From the NCBI GenBank assembly GCA_022702545.1, contig JAHRBC010000004.1, positions 5,114,001 to 5,178,000 of the forward strand: DNA of 64,000 nucleotides, given 5' to 3'. A program made the translations under genes and the position numbers. Numbering within the stretch: position 1 is the stretch's first letter; each line of letters opens with the position of its first letter. This document shows positions 1-10,604 of this stretch, in pieces. The notes below the pieces were generated by a model. The model worked only from the letters and a program-made list of their open reading frames with translations, searched no databases and had not been told where the DNA came from. Source of the stretch: Phycomyces nitens. Its lineage: Eukaryota > Mucoromycota > Mucoromycetes > Mucorales > Phycomycetaceae.

Positions 1-86
1 GGATCCAAATTTTCATAGGACTTTAAAGATGAAGCGATGTCTCACATTTAAGAACCGATTTAATCACAGACCCTTAAAATTTATAA
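1..86 (+). repeat. 86-bp direct repeat, copy A, left of Harbinger genes
   Basis: This stretch recurs almost exactly at 2750-2836 in the same orientation, with about two mismatches. It begins GGATCCAAATTTTCATAGG and contains TTTAATCACAGACCC. The two copies bracket the transposase and Myb-like genes. The left edge is the window edge, so the repeat may extend further. A diverged relative of the TTTAATCACAGAC core is seen near 37690. Confidence 0.85.
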
Positions 87-250
87 TTTCTATATTTGTA
101 CAACAAATTTAAACTCACAAGAACATTTAATATCTCCGATAAGTCATAGAATTATGAAATTTTCGTAAAATTAATGTGTAGGTGGCTAATAGGCATTCAG
201 TAAAGAATGAATGTAGAGATCTCTTTCTTTTCATTTAACAACTTCCAAAG

Positions 251-1684
251 ATGAGATTACACAATCGTGCATTAATTGCTTATGTTCTCACTCTTGGCCA
301 GACAACTCTCCATCAAAGAAAAAAGAGAGTCGTATACAAGCGTCTTGACATCAAGTCTCTTACTGATGCTAAATGCAAACTTGAGTTTCGCTTTACTTTT
401 GCAGAAGTAATATTACTAGCCTTTCATTTTATTCTAACAAGTACTAACAGCAGTTTTTCTCTTTCCAAACTAGATTGAGAGAATGTGCATCGCAATGAAC
501 TTGACAAAGACGATGAGTTTCAAGTGTGAGAATGGGTACGATTTGCACGTACCAAGAGAGTATGCTTTTGCTTTGGTACTCTACCGGTACACTTTCCCAC
601 GGCGGTATCTCTCAATGGAAGATATGTGGGGAATGAATGCAAGAAGCTTGGGTTCTATTGTGAGCCAGTTCTCACGCATTCTACTGAACAAGTTCAAGCA
701 TGGGCTAGAGTTTGACACTCATCAATTCTCGCCTGAGAACTGTGAAAGGTTTGCCCAGGCAATCTACCAAAAAGTAAAACCATTATTTACTACTTCTACT
801 TTATAATAATTACATAATTTATTTGCTAATCTTATATAAACTCTTATAGCAAATGCCTTTCCCAATATCATTGGCTTTGTGGATGGCACAATGCAGAAGG
901 TTTCCCGGCCAACAAGAAACGATGAGCAAAGATGTATCTACAATGGGTGGAAGGTAATGTGCTTATATACATATAACCATATTCTATTGAGCAATTTATA
1001 TGCTTACTTAACATTATCTTTCTTAAATAACATTCCCATTGTATTAAATATCAGGCAATTTCTACACCTGATGGCATCACAAGTAGTCTCATTGGGCCAT
1101 TTATTGGATCTACCCATGATACTAAGATTTTTGACAAGTCCAAGACATTGGACAGGTTGATCTTGCACCTTGATCTCCTTAATTCCAAAAGTAATCCTGG
1201 TTTTCCTTTTGCTATTTATGGGGATCAAGCCTACAAGAAATCTACGCATTTATACAGGCCATATACAGCTTATGAGATTGACAATGATCGTAAGTTATAT
1301 TTCAATTATAATATAGATTTTCTTTGCTAACACTTTTTTGTATACTTAGCTGTAAAAGTGGATATCAACAGAAAGATGGCACGTGCAAGAGTACAGGTAG
1401 AGATGGAGTTTGGTAAGGTAAGCCAATACTTCAAATACTGTAAGTACAGATATGCGATGAAGGTTAGAGGACATGCCAAACCTGGGATGGTATACATCCT
1501 TTGTACTCTATTCAAGAACTTCCATACGTGTATAAATGGTTCTGCAACGACGCAAATGTTTGGCCTCCAGCCTCCAGACATTGAGGAGTACATCACTGGG
1601 TTGATGCGGGAGCGAGACGCTGCAGACACCTTTGATAGCATCGAGACTATCCTAGACAACTTGTCTAACATCGTTGAGGCTTAA
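251..1684 (+). pseudogene. PIF/Harbinger transposase (DDE_Tnp_4-like), one frame lesion
   Basis: Exons inferred at 251-406, 474-773, 850-953, 1055-1289 and 1350-1684. The product resembles Harbinger transposases. It has an N-terminal helical region, a GFVDGT motif carrying the first catalytic Asp (exon 3), a YGDQAY motif with the second Asp (exon 4), and the final Glu in VQVEMEFGKV (exon 5), so the DDE triad is present. Introns 1, 3 and 4 join in frame. The intron between 773 and 850 does not: GT-AG splicing leaves one base too few before the codons of ANAFPNIIGF. The copy has either lost a base at the acceptor or uses a non-standard junction. The catalytic core is otherwise intact, suggesting fairly recent activity. 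Confidence 0.8.
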
Positions 1685-1758
1685 ACGCATATGACTAATA
1701 AAAATATTATTTATCAGAAAATTTATCCTTCTCTTATATGTAAACAAATATTTTTATT

Positions 1759-2614
1759 TTATTTCTTTAGTATTTCTAATATTTGTTTATGTGTTGAAGA
1801 TAGTTCTTCAAGACTTATAGCAATTCTTTCTGAATTATCAGCTATTCTTCGACAGTCTGCAGCTATTGAATCTTTGGCCTCATCGTCTTTTTCCAAAGAT
1901 TCTGATTCCAACTTCATTATCTGCAAGATCTTATCCGGCAAGGTCTCATTCCTGGTTTCTCCTGCTTTTTTCAGGGGCCTTGGCCTCCTCGACTGGACAA
2001 CTGGCATTTTTGTCACTTTGTGATCCATGTTCTGCAATGGACATCAGGTTATCTCCAATATTCTCATTTTCCCTCTTGACCTTCTTTTCCAACAGCTTTG
2101 CTAGCAGCTTGTTTTCCTTATGATCTTCCTCCTTCAGAAAGAAACATCAAATTATTTTTAGTAAAGTATTTTTGTATCATCATGATCCAAAAACTAACAT
2201 CTTTCATTGCCGTGAAGACAGCCAAGCCAAGCTTTGTTGGAATGCTTGCACTGATTCCAGACAAGCTCTCATGACAATGCTTGTCAAACACAGGTTTGAA
2301 CTCGTCAAAGAGGGCATTCTTCTTCTGCTTGATCCCGTTCATTGTGAGAGGTGCCAATATATTTGCACTTGTCTTGTTGACGGCATCCAAGACCTTGTTC
2401 CATGCCATGGTTGTCTGCCCATGAGGCACAGAGAAAGGATGGAAATTATGGTATGCCTCCATAAGAGCCAACTTTCTTTCCTCATCCCATGATCCACGAG
2501 ATTTATCTTTAGACAATATAGTATTTTGTAAGTACTTGTATTTTATATTATAAATATCATATTACTTTGTTTCTTAAATGGGGCTGATGATGATGGAGAT
2601 GTAGTACGCTTCAT
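1759..2614 (-). CDS. Myb/SANT-like DNA-binding protein of Harbinger element
   Basis: The central exon (2516 downwards) encodes a trihelix/SANT-like domain: SRGSWDEERKLALMEAY, followed by W and hydrophobic spacing typical of Myb/SANT proteins that partner Harbinger transposases. A short first exon is likely at 2614 (MKRTTSPSSSAP) and splices to the ATAAATCTCG acceptor near 2510. Downstream exons give a charged, coiled-coil-like C-terminus ending SSTHKQILEILKK at 1759. It probably binds the element ends and recruits the transposase. Exon borders in the C-terminal third are inferred and less certain than the domain call. Confidence 0.65.
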
Positions 2615-2749
2615 TTTTTGAGGATAAAAAAGTAGAAGAAGAAGATAGTTTAACTAGATTATATTTAAAATATGTTTTATTTTCTTACGAAAATTTGGTC
2701 TGAAAATATCGTAAAATCATGTAAATTTACAAGGATTCTTTCATAACTA

Positions 2750-2836
2750 GGATCCAAATTTTCATAGGACTTTAAAAATGAAGTGATGTCTCACATTTAA
2801 GAACCGATTTAATCACAGACCCTTAAAATTTATAAA
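2750..2836 (+). repeat. 86-bp direct repeat, copy B, right of Harbinger genes
   Basis: Near-identical to positions 1-86, same orientation. Two substitutions are visible (AAAGATGAAGCG at left, AAAAATGAAGTG here). After the shared TTAAAATTTATAA the copies diverge. Confidence 0.85.
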
Positions 2837-3823
2837 TTTTCATAAGATATTCCCTTCTCTAATATCTAAAATATTTAATAAAACTATATATTATAAAAAG
2901 TATTTAATATTATTTAATTTTTCTTTACTTATTTTAATTTTACTTTATATTTATATTTAAAAATATTTTACCTATGAGAATTATTTATTTTAAAAAATCA
3001 ATTTGATAGCCAAGATTAAATTTAACTATTATCTTGGATATCATTACTTATTTGATATTTCCTACTGATACAATTAAATACTATTAATCCCAAAACTAAT
3101 ATCTTTTACAAGACTGTTCAATTTCATATTATTTATTATACTATCTTACATTCTTTACTAATCATATAAATACCTCTTACAATTCAAATAATAAGCAATA
3201 CTCAATTATCTTTATTTATATTATACTCTTCCTGTCTTGTGAAAGCACCTAGCACCCTTCTTACCTGTCTTTCTCTTGTCCTGTCTTGTCCAACTCTTAC
3301 ATTAGATTAATAATATTTATATTTTTAATTTTTTATAAAAACTATTCTCAAACTAACTATTATAATTATTTTGATAGATATTAGCTAAAAGTATTTTTAT
3401 AAATATTCTTAGAGCTTAATAATAATAATACTAATCAAATAAATAATATTTTTAATAAAGAAATTTATCTTTAAACTATCTGTCTATTTTTTATTTTCTT
3501 ATCATTGTATAAATTAGTTTTAATATTGAAACTATTCTTAATTCTTCATAAAGTAAATAAACTTATTTATCTGACATCTCTACTTTATAAATTCAAGATA
3601 ATACTTTACCTTAATTATACGTTTATTTTATTTTTATTTTTTTATTATCAATTTATAATTGTAAATAATATATATATATATTAGTTTTGGATTATCTTGG
3701 TAAAGTACTTATCTTTAATGAAATATAAACGAAATTCATCTTTATGTAATCAAACTTTACAAAATATATATTTGATTTATTAATCAAACTTGTATAGACT
3801 TTCATAAAATCTGCTCTTTTGGA
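2837..3823. other. Very AT-rich intergenic stretch
   Basis: Nearly 1 kb of DNA made largely of A/T runs, without a plausible coding exon or tRNA on either strand. It separates the Harbinger element from the 3' end of POP5. It may be decayed transposon sequence, but no protein similarity remains. Confidence 0.7.
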
Positions 3824-4344
3824 TCAGTTTTCCAAGAAGTTTAACCTATCTCTCTCAATAGCTTCCTTTTGGGCAGATATGAGAGTACCTATAAACCAAT
3901 TCATACTATCATAAGCACTATATCGGATATTATGTAAATGTCTTACCAGAAGAATGAATGATACTAAAGCTGGCAGGAATCGAATGTATTTGCTTTACAA
4001 AGAATAATGATCCTATCACAAGATCAGCATATTCTCTACCCACCCGCATAATTCCAGTTCGTGTCGTTGGATTGAACCATTTTACTATAATTAATCAGGA
4101 ATGGTAATATTTTATAAGAATCGTTCATTTGGTACCATCATTATAAAGATCAAGTACCACTAGTATTCCATGCCATTCCTGAACCGAAATCACCATGATG
4201 GACTGTAATTGCTTCACGCACAGCTCTTGTCAAATGTTCTTCAGATACATTAAAGGGTCTATGCGGAAAGACAACCTTTGAGTCTTTGATCACTGGAACA
4301 TCGACAATCTCAAATAATAGCCAACGACTTTTGACACGAACCAT
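3824..4344 (-). CDS. POP5: RNase P/MRP protein subunit POP5
   Basis: Three exons on the minus strand: 4344-4158, 4084-3947 and 3888-3824, joining in frame to 129 residues. The N-terminus MVRVKSRWLLFEIV matches the POP5 signature. GDFGSGMAW lies about residue 50-60. After the first intron the conserved VKWFNPTTRTGIMRVGREY block follows, with GTLISAQKEAIERDR near the C-terminus. POP5 is a small RNA-binding subunit shared by nuclear RNase P (tRNA 5' processing) and RNase MRP (pre-rRNA processing). Length is normal for the family. The gene is divergent from GCD1 with about 630 bp between start codons. Confidence 0.93.
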
Positions 4345-4974
4345 TGTTGGCTAACAGATGGTATATTCAAAACACGTTAAATAAAGCCTCCGCTCTCTTT
4401 CACTTTCACTTCTTGTGGCTGGTGTGACAGGCAGTGGGGTTGAGAATAAGAATAGATTATGAAAAACGTCGCATGAAGGAAAGTGTGTGTGTTTTTTTTT
4501 TATAAAAATAATAATGTTGTAATAAAAGCCTTGATGTCAATTTCTTGGTGCCAAAGCCCAATGAGCTTTATAGAGATGAAGGAATGATATTTAAATAAAG
4601 GCTATTTTACTGGATAAATGCATGATATTTTGGTATCCAAAGAATATAATCTCTAGGAACTAGTGTTTTTGTAAATTATTTCCTTGCGCTGTTGGTATAT
4701 TGTTGATCGTCAAGGCCACCCTGTGTATTTGTCCAATTCACTTTAGGCTAACTAATAAAGGGCTTGTTAAAATAGTCTATTTTGTTTTCAAGTTGAAAGT
4801 AATATATTGTAAGACTCAATCTTGGTCATAATCCCCTTGTCCTTTCAAAGTGTATTTGGTTTTGTCCTTGGTATTGAACACTACAAATTTTTATGTGACT
4901 CGCCTCCCCGAGTGAGGCCCTCTTTTTATGTCGTCTCGTTTTTAAAGTCTAAACGACCTCTTTAATTGACTCTA
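4345..4974. promoter_or_regulatory. Divergent intergenic region POP5 / GCD1
   Basis: About 630 bp between two outward-facing starts. It holds T-runs (a poly-T near 4492) and CT-rich stretches close to each start codon, but no ORF or motif that can be named. Both promoters must lie here. Confidence 0.6.
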
Positions 4975-6924
4975 ATGGTGTTTGAAAAGACTAAGCATCA
5001 CCGCGTATGCGAATTCCAAGCCATTGTTCTCGCTGGCTATGGCAGCAGTAATAGGTATATATACATATACCTTTTTTCTCTCTCTTAAAAACAAGGTCAT
5101 ACTTAATCCTTCTTTGTATAGATTGTATCCCATTGCTGAAGACGATAACATTCCAAAGGCTCTTTTACCGGTTGGAAACAAGCCGATCATTTCTTACACA
5201 CTTGACTGGCTCGAGAAAGCAGGAATTCATGGTACAATAGAAATATGAGCTAATAGGCGTCCAGATTTCTCATTATTTGAAAAAAAAAGATGCTCTTGTG
5301 GTGGTTCAGGCTTCAGGAAATATCCATCAAAAGGTGGCTGGTTATTTGGCTCGTGGCTACCAGGGAAATGTGCATTGCAATGTGATTAGTGTGGATGAGG
5401 ATTGTGGATCTGCTGATGCCTTGCGATCCCTTAAAGACAAGATTGATGTGAGTTGAGAGTCAAGTAAACGATGACTTTGGATATGAAGATGGGTAAACGT
5501 GTGCTCATTATAATATTGCATAATGTGTATGTATGTGTGTATGTGTATGAAAACAGCGAGATTTCATTGTAGTTCCTTGTGATTTTGTTACTGAGATGAA
5601 TCCCAGAGAATTATTGGACGTTCATCGTGTCAACGATCCTACCATGACTGCCTTGTTTTACGAGCCTAGCAACACAGAGGCTGGAAAAGATGATGGAAAG
5701 TAAATGTGGCTTCTTTATCCAAGTAATGGTCCATACTAACATTGCCCTCTTTAGATCTGTTGCCTTTTGTTGGTATCGATTCTTCGCGTGGTGCACTCGT
5801 CTACAAGACTAGTCGATCAGAAGACGAAGATTTCTCTATTCGCATGTCCCTCCTAAACAAGTATGTCAAAAGTATCTATAATTCGATTGCTAATCCAATG
5901 CACCTAGGTTCCCTCGTGTCCGTGTTCACACAGACTTGCAGGATGCTCATGTCTACATCTTCAAGAGATGGGTAATTGACATGGTAGCCGACAAGGAAAA
6001 CATCTCGAGTATTTCCGAGGATCTTATACCAATGTTGGTAAAGTGTCAATATCAAAAGAAGATGGTCGAGCAAGAGGCAGTAGAGAAATGTAGGCTATGA
6101 ACTATATATCGTGTCTACAAATGCTTATTGTATTGGTATATAGACGCGGCTGCCAACAAGAATCTCTTGAGCACCGCTCTGTCATTATCAACCACCTTGT
6201 CCGAGGAAACGTATGAATCTGAACCTATACACTCTGACTTTAATAGTCCCGTAAAAACCAACGTCTTTGTCTACCGTGGTGGATTCTGTGGACGTGGTAA
6301 CACTATTGCAAGCTACAGCGAGCTCAACCGTCATGTAAGTAGAAAGGAGAATATGGTATCCTAAAAGACACTGTGTTGGTTAACACATTTTTTTTAAAAA
6401 AAAACAAGGCAACCAAGCAAGGCGCCCAGATCCAGAGAATTGGTGCACACACAGAAGTATCTGTAAAGACACAAGTTGGAAATGACTCGGTTATTGGTGA
6501 ATATACCAAGATCGATGAACGATCCTCAGTTAAAAAGTCATGTGTGGGTGCCCATTGCATTATTGGCAAGAATGTAAAGATTGCCAATTCTGTGATCATG
6601 GATCATGTAGTGATTGCAGACAAGTAAGTTTGAGAAATGGAATGGTTTCTTTAGGACAAATACTAATAGGATCTTTATTGTCTTGTGTTTGTTAGTACCA
6701 AGGTCGATGGTTGTATTATCTGCAATAATGCAAAGGTTTTCGAAAAGTCATCTCTCAAGGACTGTGAAGTAGCTGCTGCTTATGTGGTCGAGAAGGATTG
6801 TAAGTTGTTGTTGTTTTTTTATCACCAAGGTAATGTAAAGTCAAAACTCATCTTTTTAAAATATTTAGCGCAAGTCAAGGGTGAGAAGTTGGTGGCCTTT
6901 AGAGAGGCTTACTCAAATAATTAA
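4975..6924 (+). CDS. GCD1: Translation initiation factor eIF2B subunit gamma
   Basis: Ten exons: 4975-5054, 5122-5231, 5290-5447, 5557-5699, 5755-5860, 5908-6089, 6144-6334, 6409-6623, 6696-6799 and 6869-6924. The product (about 447 aa) is the gamma subunit of the guanine exchange factor that recycles eIF2-GDP, and a target of the integrated stress response. The N-terminal nucleotidyltransferase-like half begins EFQAIVLAGYGSS and RLYPIAEDDNIPKALLPVGNKP. The C-terminal half carries left-handed beta-helix hexapeptides (IGEYTKIDERSSVKKSCVG, IICNNAKVFEKSSLKDCEV). Summed exon length leaves one extra base. The shift lies in exon 5, where the T4 run at 5765-5768 needs to be T3 to read AFVGIDSSRGALVYK. 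This is treated as sequence error or a real lesion. Confidence 0.92.
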
Positions 6925-7167
6925 AAAAGAAAAAGAAGATACTTTGCTATAAAAGTCTTTAAATCTAAATATCTAAATACATAAAGTTCTATATTTCATC
7001 TCTGGTAAAATATGTTGACGAGAGCCATTAAGAAAGGAGTAAATATTGCTATTTGTTTGTAAAAAAGGTACAATTAATTTGTAGAAGCATATATGCCTCG
7101 TTAGGTCCCTGTTTACAAAAAGAACAATGGATTTAATATATATATATATATTTGAATAAACACATCT

Positions 7168-7964
7168 TTAGAGTGGTATATTCATAAATGAGAATGCATA
7201 AGTAAAATGAGCACGAGAATGCTGGCCATGAAAAGGTAATGGGTCTTCAGAGAGCCACTGATGACTGAGATGAGGTACCATTTTTCCACGGTAAGGTTTG
7301 TCAGTTTGTGCAAAGGCTTCCGACTCAACCATATCATATACAAAAGACTGGGCATCATATTCATTCGAAGGAACTAGTTCCAAATCAAAGGCGTTTGAGT
7401 GACCATCATCCCATGTTTGAGATCCTTCGTTGAGATCGCGTGCGGAAAAGTCTTCGAACAAGGGGTAGAGTGTGTCTGTCAAACTATACTGGGATGCCAA
7501 TTGCTTGGCTCTATCAAAGGTAATCCTAGCCATAATATGTATAGAAATATCATTATATCTAATTGTACAAGTCTTGCTACTCACCAGACACCTCTGAAGT
7601 CTATTATTCCACCCCTTATGACCATTCTATCTTTCTCAAACTTTAGGATTCCATCTCGCTTTCCACGTGATATGTTGGCCATATTCAACAGTTTGGTTCC
7701 ATTGATCATGTCATTGTCTGGAAGTTTAATGAATCAGAAATCCAGATTATGGTTGAGAATATCACCTTGGCGACGAGTGACACAAGTGCCATTGACATTG
7801 ACTTGATAGCATAATGTGCATTCATCAACCCATTCTACTGTAGTAAATCGAGGCCGTTCAGACCATTGATTGAGATGACTAGATAATGTATTGACTGCAG
7901 GCTTAGATGGTTGTTTTGTTGACAATGGAGGTGCTGGTAAGATTGGGACGAAATGGATTGTCAT
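7168..7964 (-). CDS. APSES-domain transcription factor, StuA-like
   Basis: Exons 7964-7766, 7717-7585 and 7525-7168 give about 229 aa. The APSES (KilA-N-like) DNA-binding domain spans roughly residues 30-150: [19 protein letters not shown], then [49 protein letters not shown] and [12 protein letters not shown]. The wording is closest to the StuA/Sok2/Phd1 group, which controls development and filamentation in fungi. It is much shorter than StuA of ascomycetes and has only a short C-terminal tail. The start at 7964 is the first Met close to the domain. A longer in-frame start at 8051 exists, and upstream exons cannot be excluded. Confidence 0.85.
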
Positions 7965-9504
7965 TGAATATGAAAATATAAAAAGAAATCCAGCGCTACA
8001 AGATTGCCATGGCAACAATATATTTGTGTCTAAATATATTTCAAAAATCAATTTTTTTTAGTATTGATTATTCGACTTGTTTTTGGGCATCAGAAAACAA
8101 AATTTGTATCCAAAAGGTTGTCTAAATCCAAACAAGAGTCTTTGGTGCAAAGCATATTTTTTTTTGAAATATTATATTGATGATAAGGATCCTCTTTTAC
8201 ATTTAATATGTACAAAGGTAGTTCAACATATATTAGCATGGGCCACATATATAAAAAGAACAATCTTGATATCGATCCAATTGTCTTTTCTAGGTCTAGA
8301 AAAATAAGATGAAAACAGACCAATATTATGGACACAGAGCCTTGCTTGAATTAGTAGCTCTGGTTGGGATGTTCAAAGTTGGATTATGAAAAAAAAAGTT
8401 AAATGATCCAGCTTCTGATTGAGATTACAAAAATAAACAAGACATTGCATTTGGCACTGCTGCACAAAAATATACTTTCAAGAAAAAAGTCTTTTATCGT
8501 CTCAATCTTATCTATTGGGCTGGGTTGATTAAATATTTATAACAGATAAAGATGGCCAGAGATTACAAACGGGCTGGCGAGATGATTGAGCCAAAAAAAA
8601 AAGTTCACTTTATAAACCTTGTTTTAGATAATTGGAAACATTTACGAAAAATACATTTAGGCCATGTCTTGCTGGATAGGTGGCAGTTGCTTGTCTTTAA
8701 GTTTTGGCTTATTCTAATGGATCTCTTTTTTTTCAAAAAGATAAAGGTTGACCTATACAAAACACAAGAAGCAATATAACCTACATGCATTAGTTTTCTT
8801 GGGATGTAAAGAGTCTAGATCTGATCCAAAATGAAACACATTTAGAAGACTTTAGATGGCCGTGTACATTTTGAGGTATCGGTTGACTATGGACCATAAA
8901 AAGTTAGAGGAAGCCTATGAAGAAAGGTGCCAAACGATCAGTTTGGATGGTTGTGCATAATGATACATGGATATGAATGGATTATTAATAGATGTAGAAT
9001 TAACAATGATGGATATATTCCATATTTAATAAGGTGCTAATACTTTTTCTGAATAAGTCGCTTTTAGACTTTATCATTGGCGCCCTAGAACTTTCGGTTG
9101 TGCACGAGTAACAGAAAAAAAGACGATTGGTTTTCATTCTTGGGGTTCAAATAGAAACATATTGGCTAGAGGTACTTACTATTGAGATGCGTGTGTGTGT
9201 TTTTTTCACAGGGGATTATTTATTTCTTGGTATTAAATGCAATTGTTGGTCAATGTAAAAGACATTTAGTTTCTTCATTAATGGGATTAAATCATTTAGA
9301 GTGAAAGGTTTGTGACGCTAAAGCCACGGCTTATTCACAGGAAATAAAGCAAAAAATCCATGGGTTTCTCATTGATCTGGTTACAATAGCGTGTCTATGG
9401 GTTATTTTCATTGAGATTTTGTTCACAATTGTAGTGTATTTGTAGTCATCACATGTTGGTAAGTTCCTCATTGAACAAGTTTCTGAGTCAATTTCTGAGT
9501 TTTT
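7965..9504. other. Intergenic region, no gene recognised
   Basis: About 1.5 kb of AT-rich sequence on the 5' side of the APSES gene. Short ORFs such as the 75-codon one at 8552-8779 have low-complexity content and no recognisable family. Nothing else is supported. Confidence 0.55.
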
Positions 9505-10106
9505 ATCAATTTCTGGTTTTTAAAAGACAATCGCGTTACTTCAAGTACGTCCTGCGCCAGTTTAAAAAGAGATTCGTGTTATTCATGATTAAACCCAAAT
9601 ACTCCGAAATATCAGAATTAGAATTATTCTTGCGTTAATTGTGCTATACCACAAATCTGTATACCTCTCCAAAACAATAGAAGATCCACACGATCTACAA
9701 AGACGATTAGATATATGACTATAGATGGGACCAAGGCTTGGGTCGGAGAAAAGGTTTACATATATAATATATCGGGCCGTACAAGTACGGGATGAGCACG
9801 GACTGATTGAATACAAGTTATTGATTTGACCTTTCAGCCAATCTTGTGCGTCTCGACATTATTGACAGGCAACTGATTAGAGGGGTACATATGGTAGGAA
9901 ATTAATATATGTATATTCTGTGTCATTGCCAAGGCAGATTTCAAACATGCTATGAATTAACGCAAGAATAATACCAATTTTGTTATTTCGGAGTATTTGG
10001 GTTTAATCATGAATAGCACAAATAGAGTTTTAAACTGGCGCAGAGTGTACTTGAAGTAACGCAAATGGTCTTTCAAAAACCAGTTAGTTAGAAATTGAAA
10101 AGATTG
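9505..10106. mobile_element. Foldback/MITE-like element with about 135-bp inverted arms
   Basis: The left arm (about 9505-9640) and right arm (about 9957-10106) are inverted copies of each other at roughly 80% identity. Shared blocks include TTGCGTTA(A/C)TT, ATTTCGGAGTATTTGGG, TTTAATCATGAAT, AAACTGGCGCAG and ACTTGAAGTAACGC. A unique core of about 315 bp lies between them and contains no convincing ORF. Long arms around a short non-coding core suggest a non-autonomous DNA transposon. No target-site duplication was recognised, so the ends are approximate. Confidence 0.75.
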
Positions 10107-10604
10107 ATGATTTGTCTTTGGTTTGTATACAGAACAAAAGTCTCTTTACACGTGCCAAGATATCCTTTGTACCAAAAGTAATTCAAATTGAATTAAACAT
10201 TCTTCAACGTAGCTTGAATAAAGGAGTTCTTGGGTTGTAGATATCAATTGTCTATCAAGCTATTTGGTCAAGAATGTCCTCTCCTATCATCTGTACATGA
10301 TCCCCCTACTAACTTGCATCTATACACTATAATTGATATCTATGTGTGTGTGCAACGATGGCCAAATCAAATACACAGACAAATGGAGTAAACTAAGTCG
10401 TTGGTTTCACAGCCAATAAGCGATTTGCACACTTTGTTAACCATTCCATTACAAGCCACGCTTCACATACACATCTTTGCTGTATTTTATATATTCCAAC
10501 CACTCTTTTCTACATACCCGTCGCCTGATTATCCAACCTCCTACAATTGAACCGCAACGACCAGCCCAATTTGCTCTTGATTTGCAGTCAAATCATCATC
10601 CGCA
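10107..10604. promoter_or_regulatory. 5' region of the MIT-domain gene
   Basis: About 500 bp between the inverted-repeat element and the start at 10605. It contains a CACGTG at 10149-10154 and CT/AC-rich sequence just before the start codon. No coding exon was recognised. Confidence 0.4.

Larger units (their letters stand above)
150..2836. mobile_element. PIF/Harbinger-type DNA transposon (two-gene element)
   Basis: A plus-strand DDE transposase (251-1684) and a minus-strand Myb/SANT-like gene (1759-2614) lie tail to tail. This is the standard two-gene layout of PIF/Harbinger elements, where the Myb-like protein helps the transposase bind DNA and enter the nucleus. A weak inverted match (core ACGAAAATTT) lies near 155-177 and 2674-2696 and may be the degenerate terminal repeats. 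The strongest terminal signal is instead a direct repeat (1-86 and 2750-2836), which is not typical of the family. Family assignment is firm; the exact ends are not resolved. Confidence 0.75.
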
